Source: Marinobacterium jannaschii DSM 6295 (GTDB lineage Bacteria > Pseudomonadota > Gammaproteobacteria > Pseudomonadales > Balneatricaceae). Taken from it: a DNA stretch of 64,000 nucleotides. Positions 24,969 through 32,098 of the stretch are shown here, one piece after another. Made by a program: the position numbers and the translations under genes. Location: contig NZ_JHVJ01000017.1 in assembly GCF_000620085.1 (NCBI RefSeq), forward strand, positions 1 through 64,000, in the 5' to 3' direction. The notes beneath the pieces are model-generated. The model searched no databases and was not told the origin of the DNA. It worked only from the letters and a program-made list of their open reading frames with translations. The stretch's first letter is position 1. Each line of letters begins with the position of its first letter.

Positions 24969-25454
24969 ATGCGTTTACCTTACACACTGGCGGCGAGCCT
25001 GTTTGCCGCTTTCCTGCTGAGCGGCTGCTCCGATAACGAAGTCGGTGATGTCAGCCTCGGCCTGCTGACCACTAAGGACATCAAAGTGGAGAAGTTGCGT
25101 GATCCCAAGATCACCGGTGTTACCTGCCATATCAGCCACGTCAAAGCCGACCTGGACTTTGCCGACCCGTCCGATATGAGTATCGCTTGCCGTCAGACCG
25201 GTCCGATTACCGCAGGGATGCTGAAGGATATCGATCGCAGTAAAAGCGGCGAGACCGTCTTCAGCACCTCCAAGAGCATCCTGTTTAAGAGCCTGAAGAT
25301 CCGCCGTATCTGGGACGACGAGAACCGCACCCTGATCTACCTCAGCTACTCCACCAAGGAGTATAAAGGCAGCTATAAGCACAGCATGTCGACGGTACCG
25401 TTATGGGGTAATCCGGTCTGGAATGAGTTGCAGGCGGGAACGGCCGCCGACTGA
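24969..25454 (+). CDS. creA: CreA-family lipoprotein
   Basis: The 161-residue protein has a lipoprotein signal (TLAASLFAAFLLSGC, Cys near residue 20). The mature domain has CreA landmarks: KVEKLRDPKITGVTCHISH, FADPSDMSIACRQTGPI and FKSLKIRRIWDDENRTLIYLSYS. CreA is conserved but its function is unknown. The ATG at 24969 was chosen for its AAAGGA ribosome site and because it starts the signal peptide. It is convergent with the ureohydrolase across a shared terminator. Confidence 0.88.
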   Translation: MRLPYTLAASLFAAFLLSGCSDNEVGDVSLGLLTTKDIKVEKLRDPKITGVTCHISHVKADLDFADPSDMSIACRQTGPITAGMLKDIDRSKSGETVFSTSKSILFKSLKIRRIWDDENRTLIYLSYSTKEYKGSYKHSMSTVPLWGNPVWNELQAGTAAD

Positions 25455-25470
25455 GTCCGGCCTGAATAGC

Positions 25471-25507
25471 AAAACGGCGGCGTCTGGATCAGACGCCGCC
25501 GTTTTTG
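25471..25507. terminator. Bidirectional terminator between creA and the ureohydrolase
   Basis: A 13-base perfect stem (ACGGCGGCGTCTG/CAGACGCCGCCGT) with a short loop is flanked by A and T runs on its two sides, so it can end both convergent genes. Confidence 0.92.
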
Positions 25508-25531
25508 GATACCGCTGCTCTGGCGCGCGCC

Positions 25532-26509
25532 TCAGCGATTGTCCGCCTCGCTGGCGCGGACATTGCGGGCATGGAAGACATAACCGATCAGGTTCATCAG
25601 CACCTGGGCCGCCAGGATGCTGGTGGAGCCGCTCTGGTCGTAGTCCGGCGCCACCTCGCACAGATCGATACCGACCACCTCACCCTGCTTGGCAACGCCC
25701 TGCAGTACTTCCATCACCTCATAGTAGGTAAAGCCACCGTGGCTCGGCGTACCCGTGCCTGGCGCAATCGAAGGATCGAAGCCATCGATATCGATGGTGA
25801 TGTAGTAGTTCACCCCTTTAGGGATCAGCGCCAGCACCCCTTCAGGTCCCAGGCGACGGACATCACGTACCGACAGTACCGTAGAACCTGCATCTTCAGC
25901 GGCCTGATGGTCGAAACGGTTTGAAGAGGAAACATTACGGATGCCCAGCTGGGTCATGCCGGTGACAAACTCTTTCTCGGAGGCGCGGCGGATCGGGTTC
26001 CCGTGGCCAAAACGCACACCATGGCGCTCATCGACAAAGTCCAGGTGGGCGTCGATCTGGATGATATGCAGCGGCCCCTGGTCCTCGAAGGCACGAATAA
26101 TCGGCGCATTGACCGAGTGATCGCCGCCCACCACAACCGGCAAGGCACCGGCATCCAGAATTTTGCGCACGCCGTATTCGATATTGGCGTGACTCTTTTC
26201 GGTATTGGTGTGCACCATATCGGCATCACCGATATCGACGATATCGACCCCTTCCAGGTACATCACATCATCTTCGTGATCATAAGCTCCGCTATGGCCG
26301 AAGGAGAACAGTGTCGAAGCTTCTCGCACCGCTCGCGGCCCCATGCGGGCACCGGAACGCCACTGGGTACCGCAGTCGTAGGGCGCGCCCATAAAGGCGA
26401 CATCGGCTTTAATGTTATCCCAGTCCTCACAGGTACGGCTTTTGGCAAAGGTACAGAAACCCACGAACGGCAGGTTTAAGCGTCCTTTCTCATAGGCGTT
26501 ATCACTCAT
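25532..26509 (-). CDS. Ureohydrolase of the agmatinase/guanidino-acid hydrolase family
   Basis: These binuclear manganese enzymes split guanidino compounds into urea and an amine. All metal motifs are present in 325 residues: VVGGDHS, QIDAHLDFVDE and ITIDIDGFDPS, with the C-terminal GIDLCEVAPDYD. The family includes agmatinase, guanidinobutyrase and guanidinopropionase, which sequence reading cannot separate. No polyamine gene is nearby. A LysR regulator and a TRAP carboxylate transporter are next to it, and an operator-like motif is shared with the transporter, which favours a guanidino acid. This last step is inference. Confidence 0.88.
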   Translation of the reverse strand: MSDNAYEKGRLNLPFVGFCTFAKSRTCEDWDNIKADVAFMGAPYDCGTQWRSGARMGPRAVREASTLFSFGHSGAYDHEDDVMYLEGVDIVDIGDADMVHTNTEKSHANIEYGVRKILDAGALPVVVGGDHSVNAPIIRAFEDQGPLHIIQIDAHLDFVDERHGVRFGHGNPIRRASEKEFVTGMTQLGIRNVSSSNRFDHQAAEDAGSTVLSVRDVRRLGPEGVLALIPKGVNYYITIDIDGFDPSIAPGTGTPSHGGFTYYEVMEVLQGVAKQGEVVGIDLCEVAPDYDQSGSTSILAAQVLMNLIGYVFHARNVRASEADNR

Positions 26510-26657
26510 CGTTCATCTACCTTTTATTTTCGTCCGGTTAGGTTTCCCGGCTCTTTTGTTAATGAATCCTGTGTGAAGTAAGGTTGCGATGGCCATCGAC
26601 TCAGCTCACAGAGCAATCAGTATTGCAAAAGCCAATACATCCAAAAATATAAATATT

Positions 26658-26673
26658 GATATGTTTACATCAT
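26658..26673 (-). promoter_or_regulatory. Candidate operator upstream of the ureohydrolase
   Basis: On the minus strand this reads ATGATGTAAACATATC. It matches the site at 27825-27840 (ATGATGTATACATAGC) at 13 or more of 16 positions, with a near-palindromic ATGTWWACAT core. It lies about 150 bases before the ureohydrolase start, in an A/T-rich stretch that may hold the promoter. Confidence 0.45.
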
Positions 26674-26754
26674 GGTTTTTTATGAAAAGAAAATGACTGC
26701 TGCAGCATTCGGGTGGCTCGGACAGCGCAATATCCGGCTGGGGAGAGAATGACA

Positions 26755-26771
26755 GACCGGTTTAGCCGGTC
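26755..26771 (-). terminator. Hairpin after the LysR gene
   Basis: A perfect 6-base stem (GACCGG/CCGGTC) with a 5-base loop lies 29 bases after the LysR stop. There is no T run, so it is at best a weak or Rho-linked terminator. The rest of the 290-base gap is A/T-rich with no gene. Confidence 0.35.
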
Positions 26772-26799
26772 GGGTAAAGAGCAGACGGTCAGGACAGAA

Positions 26800-27696
26800 T
26801 CAGTCGCTGACCAGGGATTGAATCGAGGCTTCGATATCTTCGACAAATACGCGGGCAATATTCTTCGGTGCCGGAGAGGAGCGCACCGCCAGCTGGAAAT
26901 CCGAGTTCCAGTTCAGCGCCAGGTGTTCCAGCGGCCGCATCTCGCCCCGCTCCACCCACTGCCGGGCATAATGCACCGGCAGGAAACCCATAAAACTGCC
27001 ACTGGTAATCAGGATCGCCTGGGCCTCCATATTGGATACCGAGGCGGTATTGTGGTTTTTCTTGAAGTAGCGCAGGTCGGCCTGCTGCAGGTAGGTACGG
27101 GAGGAGATCGGGTAGCTGCGCAGCGTCTCCATGCTGATCTCGTCGTCGGCCAGATTGAACAGTGGATGGCGCTGGCCTATATAGAAACGGTGCGCCTCGG
27201 TATAGAGATGGCGGTAGCTGATGGCATTGTGGCGGTTGGCAAAGATGCCGATCGCCAGATGGATATTGCCGCTCAGCAGTTCACGCTCCAGATCCTCCGG
27301 TGACAGTACCGTCAGGGAAAGTGATACGTCATTGGCCCGGCTGTAAAAGCGGTTGATGGCATCAGGAATGGGGAATTCGCCGTTGGTCACCGTATTGTCG
27401 ATCAACCCTACCCGCAGTACCCCGGTCAGCTTATTGCGCAGCTCACCCAGGTCGGCGTCGAAGTCCGAAATGGCATTCAGCATCTCACGGCATTTGTGAT
27501 AAGTGATCTCACCCTTCTCCGTCAGACTGAACCCGGCACGGCCGCGGTGACAGAGGCGAAACCCGAGGCGGATCTCAAAGTCGCGGATATGGGTACTGAT
27601 CGCCGGCTGGCTCATCCCCAGCGCGGCCTGGGCACCAACAAAGCCACCATATTCCACCACTGTACAGAATGTCTGCATATGCTTGATCGAATGCAT
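26800..27696 (-). CDS. LysR-family transcriptional regulator
   Basis: The 298-residue protein has the LysR helix-turn-helix at the N-terminus (MQTFCTVVEYGGFVGAQAALGMSQPAISTHIRDFEIRLG) and a periplasmic-binding-like effector domain (GVLRVGLIDNTVTNGEFPI onwards). The ATG at 27696 was chosen because GGAGAGG lies 8 bases upstream; a further in-frame start lacks a ribosome site. It is divergent from the TRAP transporter and lies upstream of the ureohydrolase on the same strand. It is the most likely local regulator of either or both. The ligand is unknown. Confidence 0.88.
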   Translation of the reverse strand: MHSIKHMQTFCTVVEYGGFVGAQAALGMSQPAISTHIRDFEIRLGFRLCHRGRAGFSLTEKGEITYHKCREMLNAISDFDADLGELRNKLTGVLRVGLIDNTVTNGEFPIPDAINRFYSRANDVSLSLTVLSPEDLERELLSGNIHLAIGIFANRHNAISYRHLYTEAHRFYIGQRHPLFNLADDEISMETLRSYPISSRTYLQQADLRYFKKNHNTASVSNMEAQAILITSGSFMGFLPVHYARQWVERGEMRPLEHLALNWNSDFQLAVRSSPAPKNIARVFVEDIEASIQSLVSD

Positions 27697-27824
27697 CTTA
27701 AAACCTCTCCAGCCACTGGAATTCTGCAGCCAAACCGCAGCCCTCGAAAAAGACCCCAGCCTTACCCGCACAAGGCCCAGGGATAAAACGGCTAAATTTC
27801 AACCAGATACTAACATCAAATTTT

Positions 27825-27840
27825 ATGATGTATACATAGC
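27825..27840 (+). promoter_or_regulatory. Candidate operator in the LysR-TRAP intergenic region
   Basis: The site ATGATGTATACATAGC has a perfect palindromic core, ATGTATACAT, like GntR (FadR-type) operators with GTATAC centres. A partial copy (TTGATGCATAGC) follows about 20 bases downstream (27857-27868). It lies between the divergent LysR and TRAP genes, and a close match stands upstream of the ureohydrolase. Confidence 0.5.
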
Positions 27841-27926
27841 AACTTTTATATTTTTTGATGCATAGCGCTTTGCAATACTGAATTCACCTCAATGACTAAT
27901 CAAAATAATTACAAAGGTGAATGATC

Positions 27927-28943
27927 ATGCAGAAGCTGACCCGGATATTTAAGAGCGCAGCCCTTTTCACGGCATTACTGCTCGGTAGCGGTGCCGCTAT
28001 CGCCGAAGAGTGGAAGTTTGCTATTGAGGAGATCCCCGGATCTATCATGGATGTCTATGCGCAGGAGTTTAAGAAGCGCATCGAAAGCAAGACCAACGGT
28101 GATGTCACCATCAAGATCTACCCGCTGGGTTCGCTGGGCACGCCCACCGAACTGGTCGATCAGGTTACCGATGGCGTGATTCAGTTCACCAATGTCTCGG
28201 TCGGCAACCTGGGCACTATAGTGCCGGAATCCCAGCTGTTTATGCTGCCCTACACCCTGCCCGCCGATAATAAAGCAACTTCGGCTTTCCTCAGCAGCAG
28301 TAACACCATCTACGGTGAACTGAACAAGGACTTCGAATCCAAGGGCCTGAAGCTGCATACCATGTACTCCGAGGGAGCCCAGGTCTGGACCACCAACCGG
28401 GAGATCCGTACTCCGGCGGACTTCAGTAACTTCAAGATGCGTGTGATGGTCTCTCCAATCCTGCTGAAAGCCTACGAAGATCTGGGCGCCAACCCGACTC
28501 CGCTGCCATTCGGCGAAGTGTACGGTGCCTTGCAGCTGAAGCAGGTTGATGGCCAGGTCAACCCGGCGGCGACCATCGAAGAGATGAAGTTCTACGAGGT
28601 GACAGACCACATGATCTGGGCCGGCGACCAGCAGCATGTTACCTCTGTACTGTCAGGCACCGACTGGTATGACACCCTGCCTCCTGCCCGCCAGACCCTG
28701 ATCAGGGAGACCCTGGCCGAGCTGGATGGTTTTATCTATGAAGTCGTAACCCGCTTCAACGATGAGAAGCTGGAAAAGATCAAGCAAGCCAAGCCGGAGA
28801 TCAACCTGATCCACCTGAGCGCAGATGAACGTGCGGTGTTCCAGGCACGCAGCGCCAACACCCGCTCTGCCTACACCGATATCGCCGGTAAGCGTGGCGA
28901 AGAGCTGCTCGACTCCCTGCTGAACGAGCTGGGCATTAACTAA
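27927..28943 (+). CDS. TRAP transporter solute-binding protein, DctP family
   Basis: This is the periplasmic receptor of a tripartite (TRAP) transporter, which binds organic acids by a conserved arginine. The 338-residue protein has a signal peptide (to about residue 26, AAIA before EEW) and the DctP fold. The substrate-arginine region is probably FSNFKMRVMVSPI, followed by GEVYGALQLKQVDGQVNP, the usual DctP helix. The ATG at 27927 was chosen since AAAGG lies at a proper distance; one at 27921 is too close. The membrane genes follow at 29050. Confidence 0.93.
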   Translation: MQKLTRIFKSAALFTALLLGSGAAIAEEWKFAIEEIPGSIMDVYAQEFKKRIESKTNGDVTIKIYPLGSLGTPTELVDQVTDGVIQFTNVSVGNLGTIVPESQLFMLPYTLPADNKATSAFLSSSNTIYGELNKDFESKGLKLHTMYSEGAQVWTTNREIRTPADFSNFKMRVMVSPILLKAYEDLGANPTPLPFGEVYGALQLKQVDGQVNPAATIEEMKFYEVTDHMIWAGDQQHVTSVLSGTDWYDTLPPARQTLIRETLAELDGFIYEVVTRFNDEKLEKIKQAKPEINLIHLSADERAVFQARSANTRSAYTDIAGKRGEELLDSLLNELGIN

Positions 28944-29049
28944 TCCTCCATCTGAGATACGGGCCTGCGCTGCAGGCCTCTGTATCTGCTGCCCGCACAA
29001 CATCAATCCGCCTGCAAACATCGACCTATAACAATAAAAGGTGAACGCA

Positions 29050-29709
29050 ATGAGCCTACGAGGTATCTCGCTGCACCGTTTGTTTTCGGCTCTGGACAAA
29101 TGGATCGGCCAGGCTGAGATCTTTATCCTCAGTTGGGGCGTCATCATCATGGCCATCAATACGATCGCCAATGTATTCGGACGCTACCTGTTCTCACAGA
29201 GCATCTATTTCACCGAAGAACTCAATGAGTTCCTGATCGTTATCATCACCTTTATGGGGCTGGGCTATGTCACCCGTAAAGGCCGCCATATCCGCATGTC
29301 CGCCTTCTACGACATGCTGCCGGCACGCAGTAAGAAGCTGCTGATGATCCTGATCGCCGCCGTCACCGCCGTGGCGATGTTTATCCTCAGCTGGTACGCC
29401 TTTGAGTATGTCGCCAAGATCGCCCGCCGGGGCCGTGTGACCCCTTCGCTGCAGATACCGCTCTACCTGACCTATATCTGGGTGGTCGCCGGTTTCGCCG
29501 TCACCGGCATCCAGTACCTGCTGACCGTGGTGAAGAACCTCAATCTGGCCGACAGCAGTGTCTATATCTCCTACACCACCGTCGATCAGTATGAGGACCC
29601 GGAGATCAGCGAAGTGCTGCACCTGTTTGAGCAGGATCACGAGCTCAATCAGCCTGCAAGTTCCGACAGCGGACTCAACACCAACAAAACAGGGGAGGCA
29701 CAGTCATGA
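29050..29709 (+). CDS. TRAP transporter small permease, DctQ family
   Basis: DctQ is the four-helix small membrane subunit of the TRAP transporter. The 219-residue protein has helices near residues 23-43, 56-75, 98-118 and 138-160, with the family motif FTEELNEFLIVIITFMGLGYVTRKGRHIRM. It has an unusually long acidic cytoplasmic tail (about residues 165-219). The ATG at 29050 has AAAGG 8 bases upstream; a GTG at 29041 is closer than ideal. It overlaps dctM by 4 bases. Confidence 0.9.
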   Translation: MSLRGISLHRLFSALDKWIGQAEIFILSWGVIIMAINTIANVFGRYLFSQSIYFTEELNEFLIVIITFMGLGYVTRKGRHIRMSAFYDMLPARSKKLLMILIAAVTAVAMFILSWYAFEYVAKIARRGRVTPSLQIPLYLTYIWVVAGFAVTGIQYLLTVVKNLNLADSSVYISYTTVDQYEDPEISEVLHLFEQDHELNQPASSDSGLNTNKTGEAQS

Positions 29710-30986
29710 CACTGATGATGCTGGGAATTATGATCCTGCTGTTGCTGGCAGGCTTTCCGATGATGATGCCGCTGCTGGCGGCCACCATGCTGGCCTTCTT
29801 TATCTATCTGCCGGACCTGAACCTGCAGTTGGTTGTGCAGCAGATGATCGGCGGGGTGAAACCGGCCGCCCTGATTGCGGTACCGATGTTTATCCTGGCG
29901 GCGGATATCATTACCCGCGGCCACTCCGCTGACCGCCTGGTGGATCTGGTGATGCGCTTTATGGGCCATATCCGCGGCGGCCTGGCGGTCTCGGTCACCG
30001 CGGCCTGTGCCCTGTTTGGCGCGGTCTGCGGTTCGACCCAGGCCACCGTGGTCGCCGTCGGCGGCGCGATGCGTCCACGGATGCTGAAAGCCGGCTACAA
30101 CGATTCCTTTTCCATGGGCCTGATTATCAACGCCGCCGACCTGGCTTACCTGATCCCGCCGTCGATTGGCATGATCATCTACGGCGTGATCTCCGGCACC
30201 TCGATCTCGGAGCTGTTTATCGCCGGCCTCGGTCCGGGCTTCCTGATCATCGGCCTGTTCTCGCTCTACTGCATCTACTATGCGAAGAAGCACAATATCC
30301 CGGTGGAGGAAAAAGCCAGCTGGAAAGAACGCGTCGGGGCCCTGCGCCGCGCCCTCTGGCCACTGGGCTTCCCGGCTATCGTGGTCGGGGGCATCTACGG
30401 CGGTATCTTCAGCCCGACCGAAGCTGCGGCGATCTGTGTGCTCTATGCCCTTCTGCTGGAAGCGCTGGTGTTCCGCTCGATCAAATACCGTGATGTGATC
30501 GATATCGCCCTCTCAACCGGCGCCATCACCTCAGTAGTATTTATCCTGATCGCCGCCGGTGCTGCCTTCTCCTGGGTGCTCTCCTATGCCCAGATTCCGC
30601 AGCAGATCATAGCCGCCATCGGCCTGGACGGTGCCGGACCATTGATGACCCTGCTGGCCATCAATATCGCCTTCTTTGTCGGCTGTATGTTTGTCGATTC
30701 GGTGGTGGTGATCCTGATCCTGGTACCGATCTTCGCTCCGCTGGTGAAGGCCGCCGGTCTGGACCCGGTGCTGGTCGGGGTGTTGATTACCCTGCAGGTC
30801 GCCATCGGCGCGGCAACACCGCCATTCGGCTGCAATATCTTCACCGCGGTCGCCGTGTTCCGCCGCCCCTTTGTCGACGTCATCCGGGGTGTACCACCTT
30901 TCCTGGTGATCCTGCTGATCACCACCATCCTGATGGTCCTGTTTCCGCAGATCGCGCTATTCCTGCGGGACCTGGCTTTCCGTTAA
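29706..30986 (+). CDS. TRAP transporter large permease, DctM family
   Basis: DctM is the ion-coupled transport subunit. The 426-residue protein has about 12 membrane helices and the family loops: GAVCGSTQATVVAVGG near residue 100, INAADLAYLIPPSIGMIIYG, GIFSPTEAAAICVLYALLLE and the C-terminal GAATPPFGCNIF. The start overlaps dctQ as ATGA. A strong terminator follows, closing the dctPQM-type operon. Confidence 0.95.
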   Translation: MTLMMLGIMILLLLAGFPMMMPLLAATMLAFFIYLPDLNLQLVVQQMIGGVKPAALIAVPMFILAADIITRGHSADRLVDLVMRFMGHIRGGLAVSVTAACALFGAVCGSTQATVVAVGGAMRPRMLKAGYNDSFSMGLIINAADLAYLIPPSIGMIIYGVISGTSISELFIAGLGPGFLIIGLFSLYCIYYAKKHNIPVEEKASWKERVGALRRALWPLGFPAIVVGGIYGGIFSPTEAAAICVLYALLLEALVFRSIKYRDVIDIALSTGAITSVVFILIAAGAAFSWVLSYAQIPQQIIAAIGLDGAGPLMTLLAINIAFFVGCMFVDSVVVILILVPIFAPLVKAAGLDPVLVGVLITLQVAIGAATPPFGCNIFTAVAVFRRPFVDVIRGVPPFLVILLITTILMVLFPQIALFLRDLAFR

Positions 30987-31030
30987 GCCAGGAACCTTCC
31001 CTAAAGCGCAACGAGGTTGTTCCTCATTTA

Positions 31031-31054
31031 GCGGCTCACCGGAGCCGCTTTTTT
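31031..31054 (+). terminator. Intrinsic terminator of the TRAP operon
   Basis: Perfect 7-base arms (GCGGCTC/GAGCCGC) with a short loop are followed by TTTTTT. It lies 45 bases after the large permease stop. Confidence 0.92.
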
Positions 31055-31070
31055 CATTCTTCACATACGA

Positions 31071-31095
31071 AAAAGCCCGCAGATGCGGGCTTTTT
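31071..31095. terminator. Intrinsic terminator, probably of rlmJ
   Basis: AAAAGCCCGC and GCGGGCTTTTT flank a 4-base loop. It is 60 bases after the rlmJ stop on the minus strand and only 17 bases past the TRAP terminator, so it may also back that one up. Confidence 0.88.
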
Positions 31096-31154
31096 ATCTC
31101 ACGGCCGAAGACTGCTGCCGATAGTGCTTCAAACGGGCTAAAGGTGAGGATCAA

Positions 31155-31985
31155 TCATTCCCCCACCAGCCAGTTCAGCTCCACCCGTCCTTCAGACGAC
31201 AATAGTTGGCTGACCTCAGGTAGCAGTGTTTCCAGCTGCTGATCCAGCTGCCAGGGTGGATTGATGATCAGCATGCCACTGCCATACATTCCTTTGCTGT
31301 CCGGCGAAGCCACCTGCAATTCACTGCAAAGAATATTGCGGATACCGCTCTGTTTCAGCTTCTGTTTCATATGGGCATGTCCATTGGCTGCCAGCAGCGG
31401 ATACCAGATGGCATAGCTGCCGTTAGACCAGCGCGCATGGGCACGGGTCAGGAAGCGGACAACAGCGGCATACTCGGATTTCACCTCAAAGGAGGGATCG
31501 ATCAGTACCAGCCCCCGGTTGGGTTTCGGCGGCAACAGCGCACCCACGCCTTCGTAACCATCGCGGCTGTGTACTGCGGCCCCTGGCTGCATACGGAACA
31601 GGCGTTTAAGCTTTTCAGCTTCGGCCGGGTGCAGTTCCATCAGTGCCGCTTTATCGTTATCACGCATAAAGTGACGCATGATCTCCGGAGAACCGGGATA
31701 GAAGCGCAGGCTGTCGTCGGCATTTACGGCCTGTACCGCTTTTAGGTAGGGCTGCAGCAGCTCAGACACCGGCTGCTGCCAGAGGCGCTCGATGCCACCT
31801 TTGAACTCTGCCGTCTTAAGCGCCCGCTCGCCCTGCAGATCATAGAGGGCACTGCCGGAGTGGGTCTCCAGATAGCTCCAGGGCTTGTTCTTGCGGTTCA
31901 GTGCCTGCATTAGCAGGCAGAGGATGCTGTGTTTATGCACATCGGCGAAGTTTCCGGCATGAAAGCCGTGCAGGTAGCTGAGCAC
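31155..31985 (-). CDS. rlmJ: 23S rRNA (adenine-2030-N6)-methyltransferase RlmJ
   Basis: This 276-residue protein follows the RlmJ pattern along its whole length: LSYLHGFHAGNFADVHKH, YLETHSGSALYDLQGERA, FYPGSPEIMRHFMRDNDKA, LMELHPAEAEKL, and a C-terminal GSGMLIINPPWQLDQQLETLLP. Motif IV reads IDPSFEVKSEY where E. coli has DPPY; the catalytic Asp is kept. The start is a GTG (LSYLHG) with a weak ribosome site. It is more RlmJ-like than the copy at 22850 and so gets the gene name. Confidence 0.92.
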   Translation of the reverse strand: MLSYLHGFHAGNFADVHKHSILCLLMQALNRKNKPWSYLETHSGSALYDLQGERALKTAEFKGGIERLWQQPVSELLQPYLKAVQAVNADDSLRFYPGSPEIMRHFMRDNDKAALMELHPAEAEKLKRLFRMQPGAAVHSRDGYEGVGALLPPKPNRGLVLIDPSFEVKSEYAAVVRFLTRAHARWSNGSYAIWYPLLAANGHAHMKQKLKQSGIRNILCSELQVASPDSKGMYGSGMLIINPPWQLDQQLETLLPEVSQLLSSEGRVELNWLVGE

Positions 31986-32048
31986 TGGGCGGTCCGTTTA
32001 TTAGAAGCTGTAAGAGGTCGCCATCATAGCAACTCTGGCTATATAGCA

Positions 32049-32086
32049 GACAGAAAAAAGCCCGCGGCAGCGGGCTTTTTTCTGTC
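32049..32086 (-). terminator. Strong terminator of clpB
   Basis: A stem of 17 pairs (GACAGAAAAAAGCCCGC and its complement) with a 4-base loop lies 12 bases after the clpB stop. Its inner A and T runs make it work on both strands. Confidence 0.92.
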
Positions 32087-32098
32087 GTTCAGGGCCAA

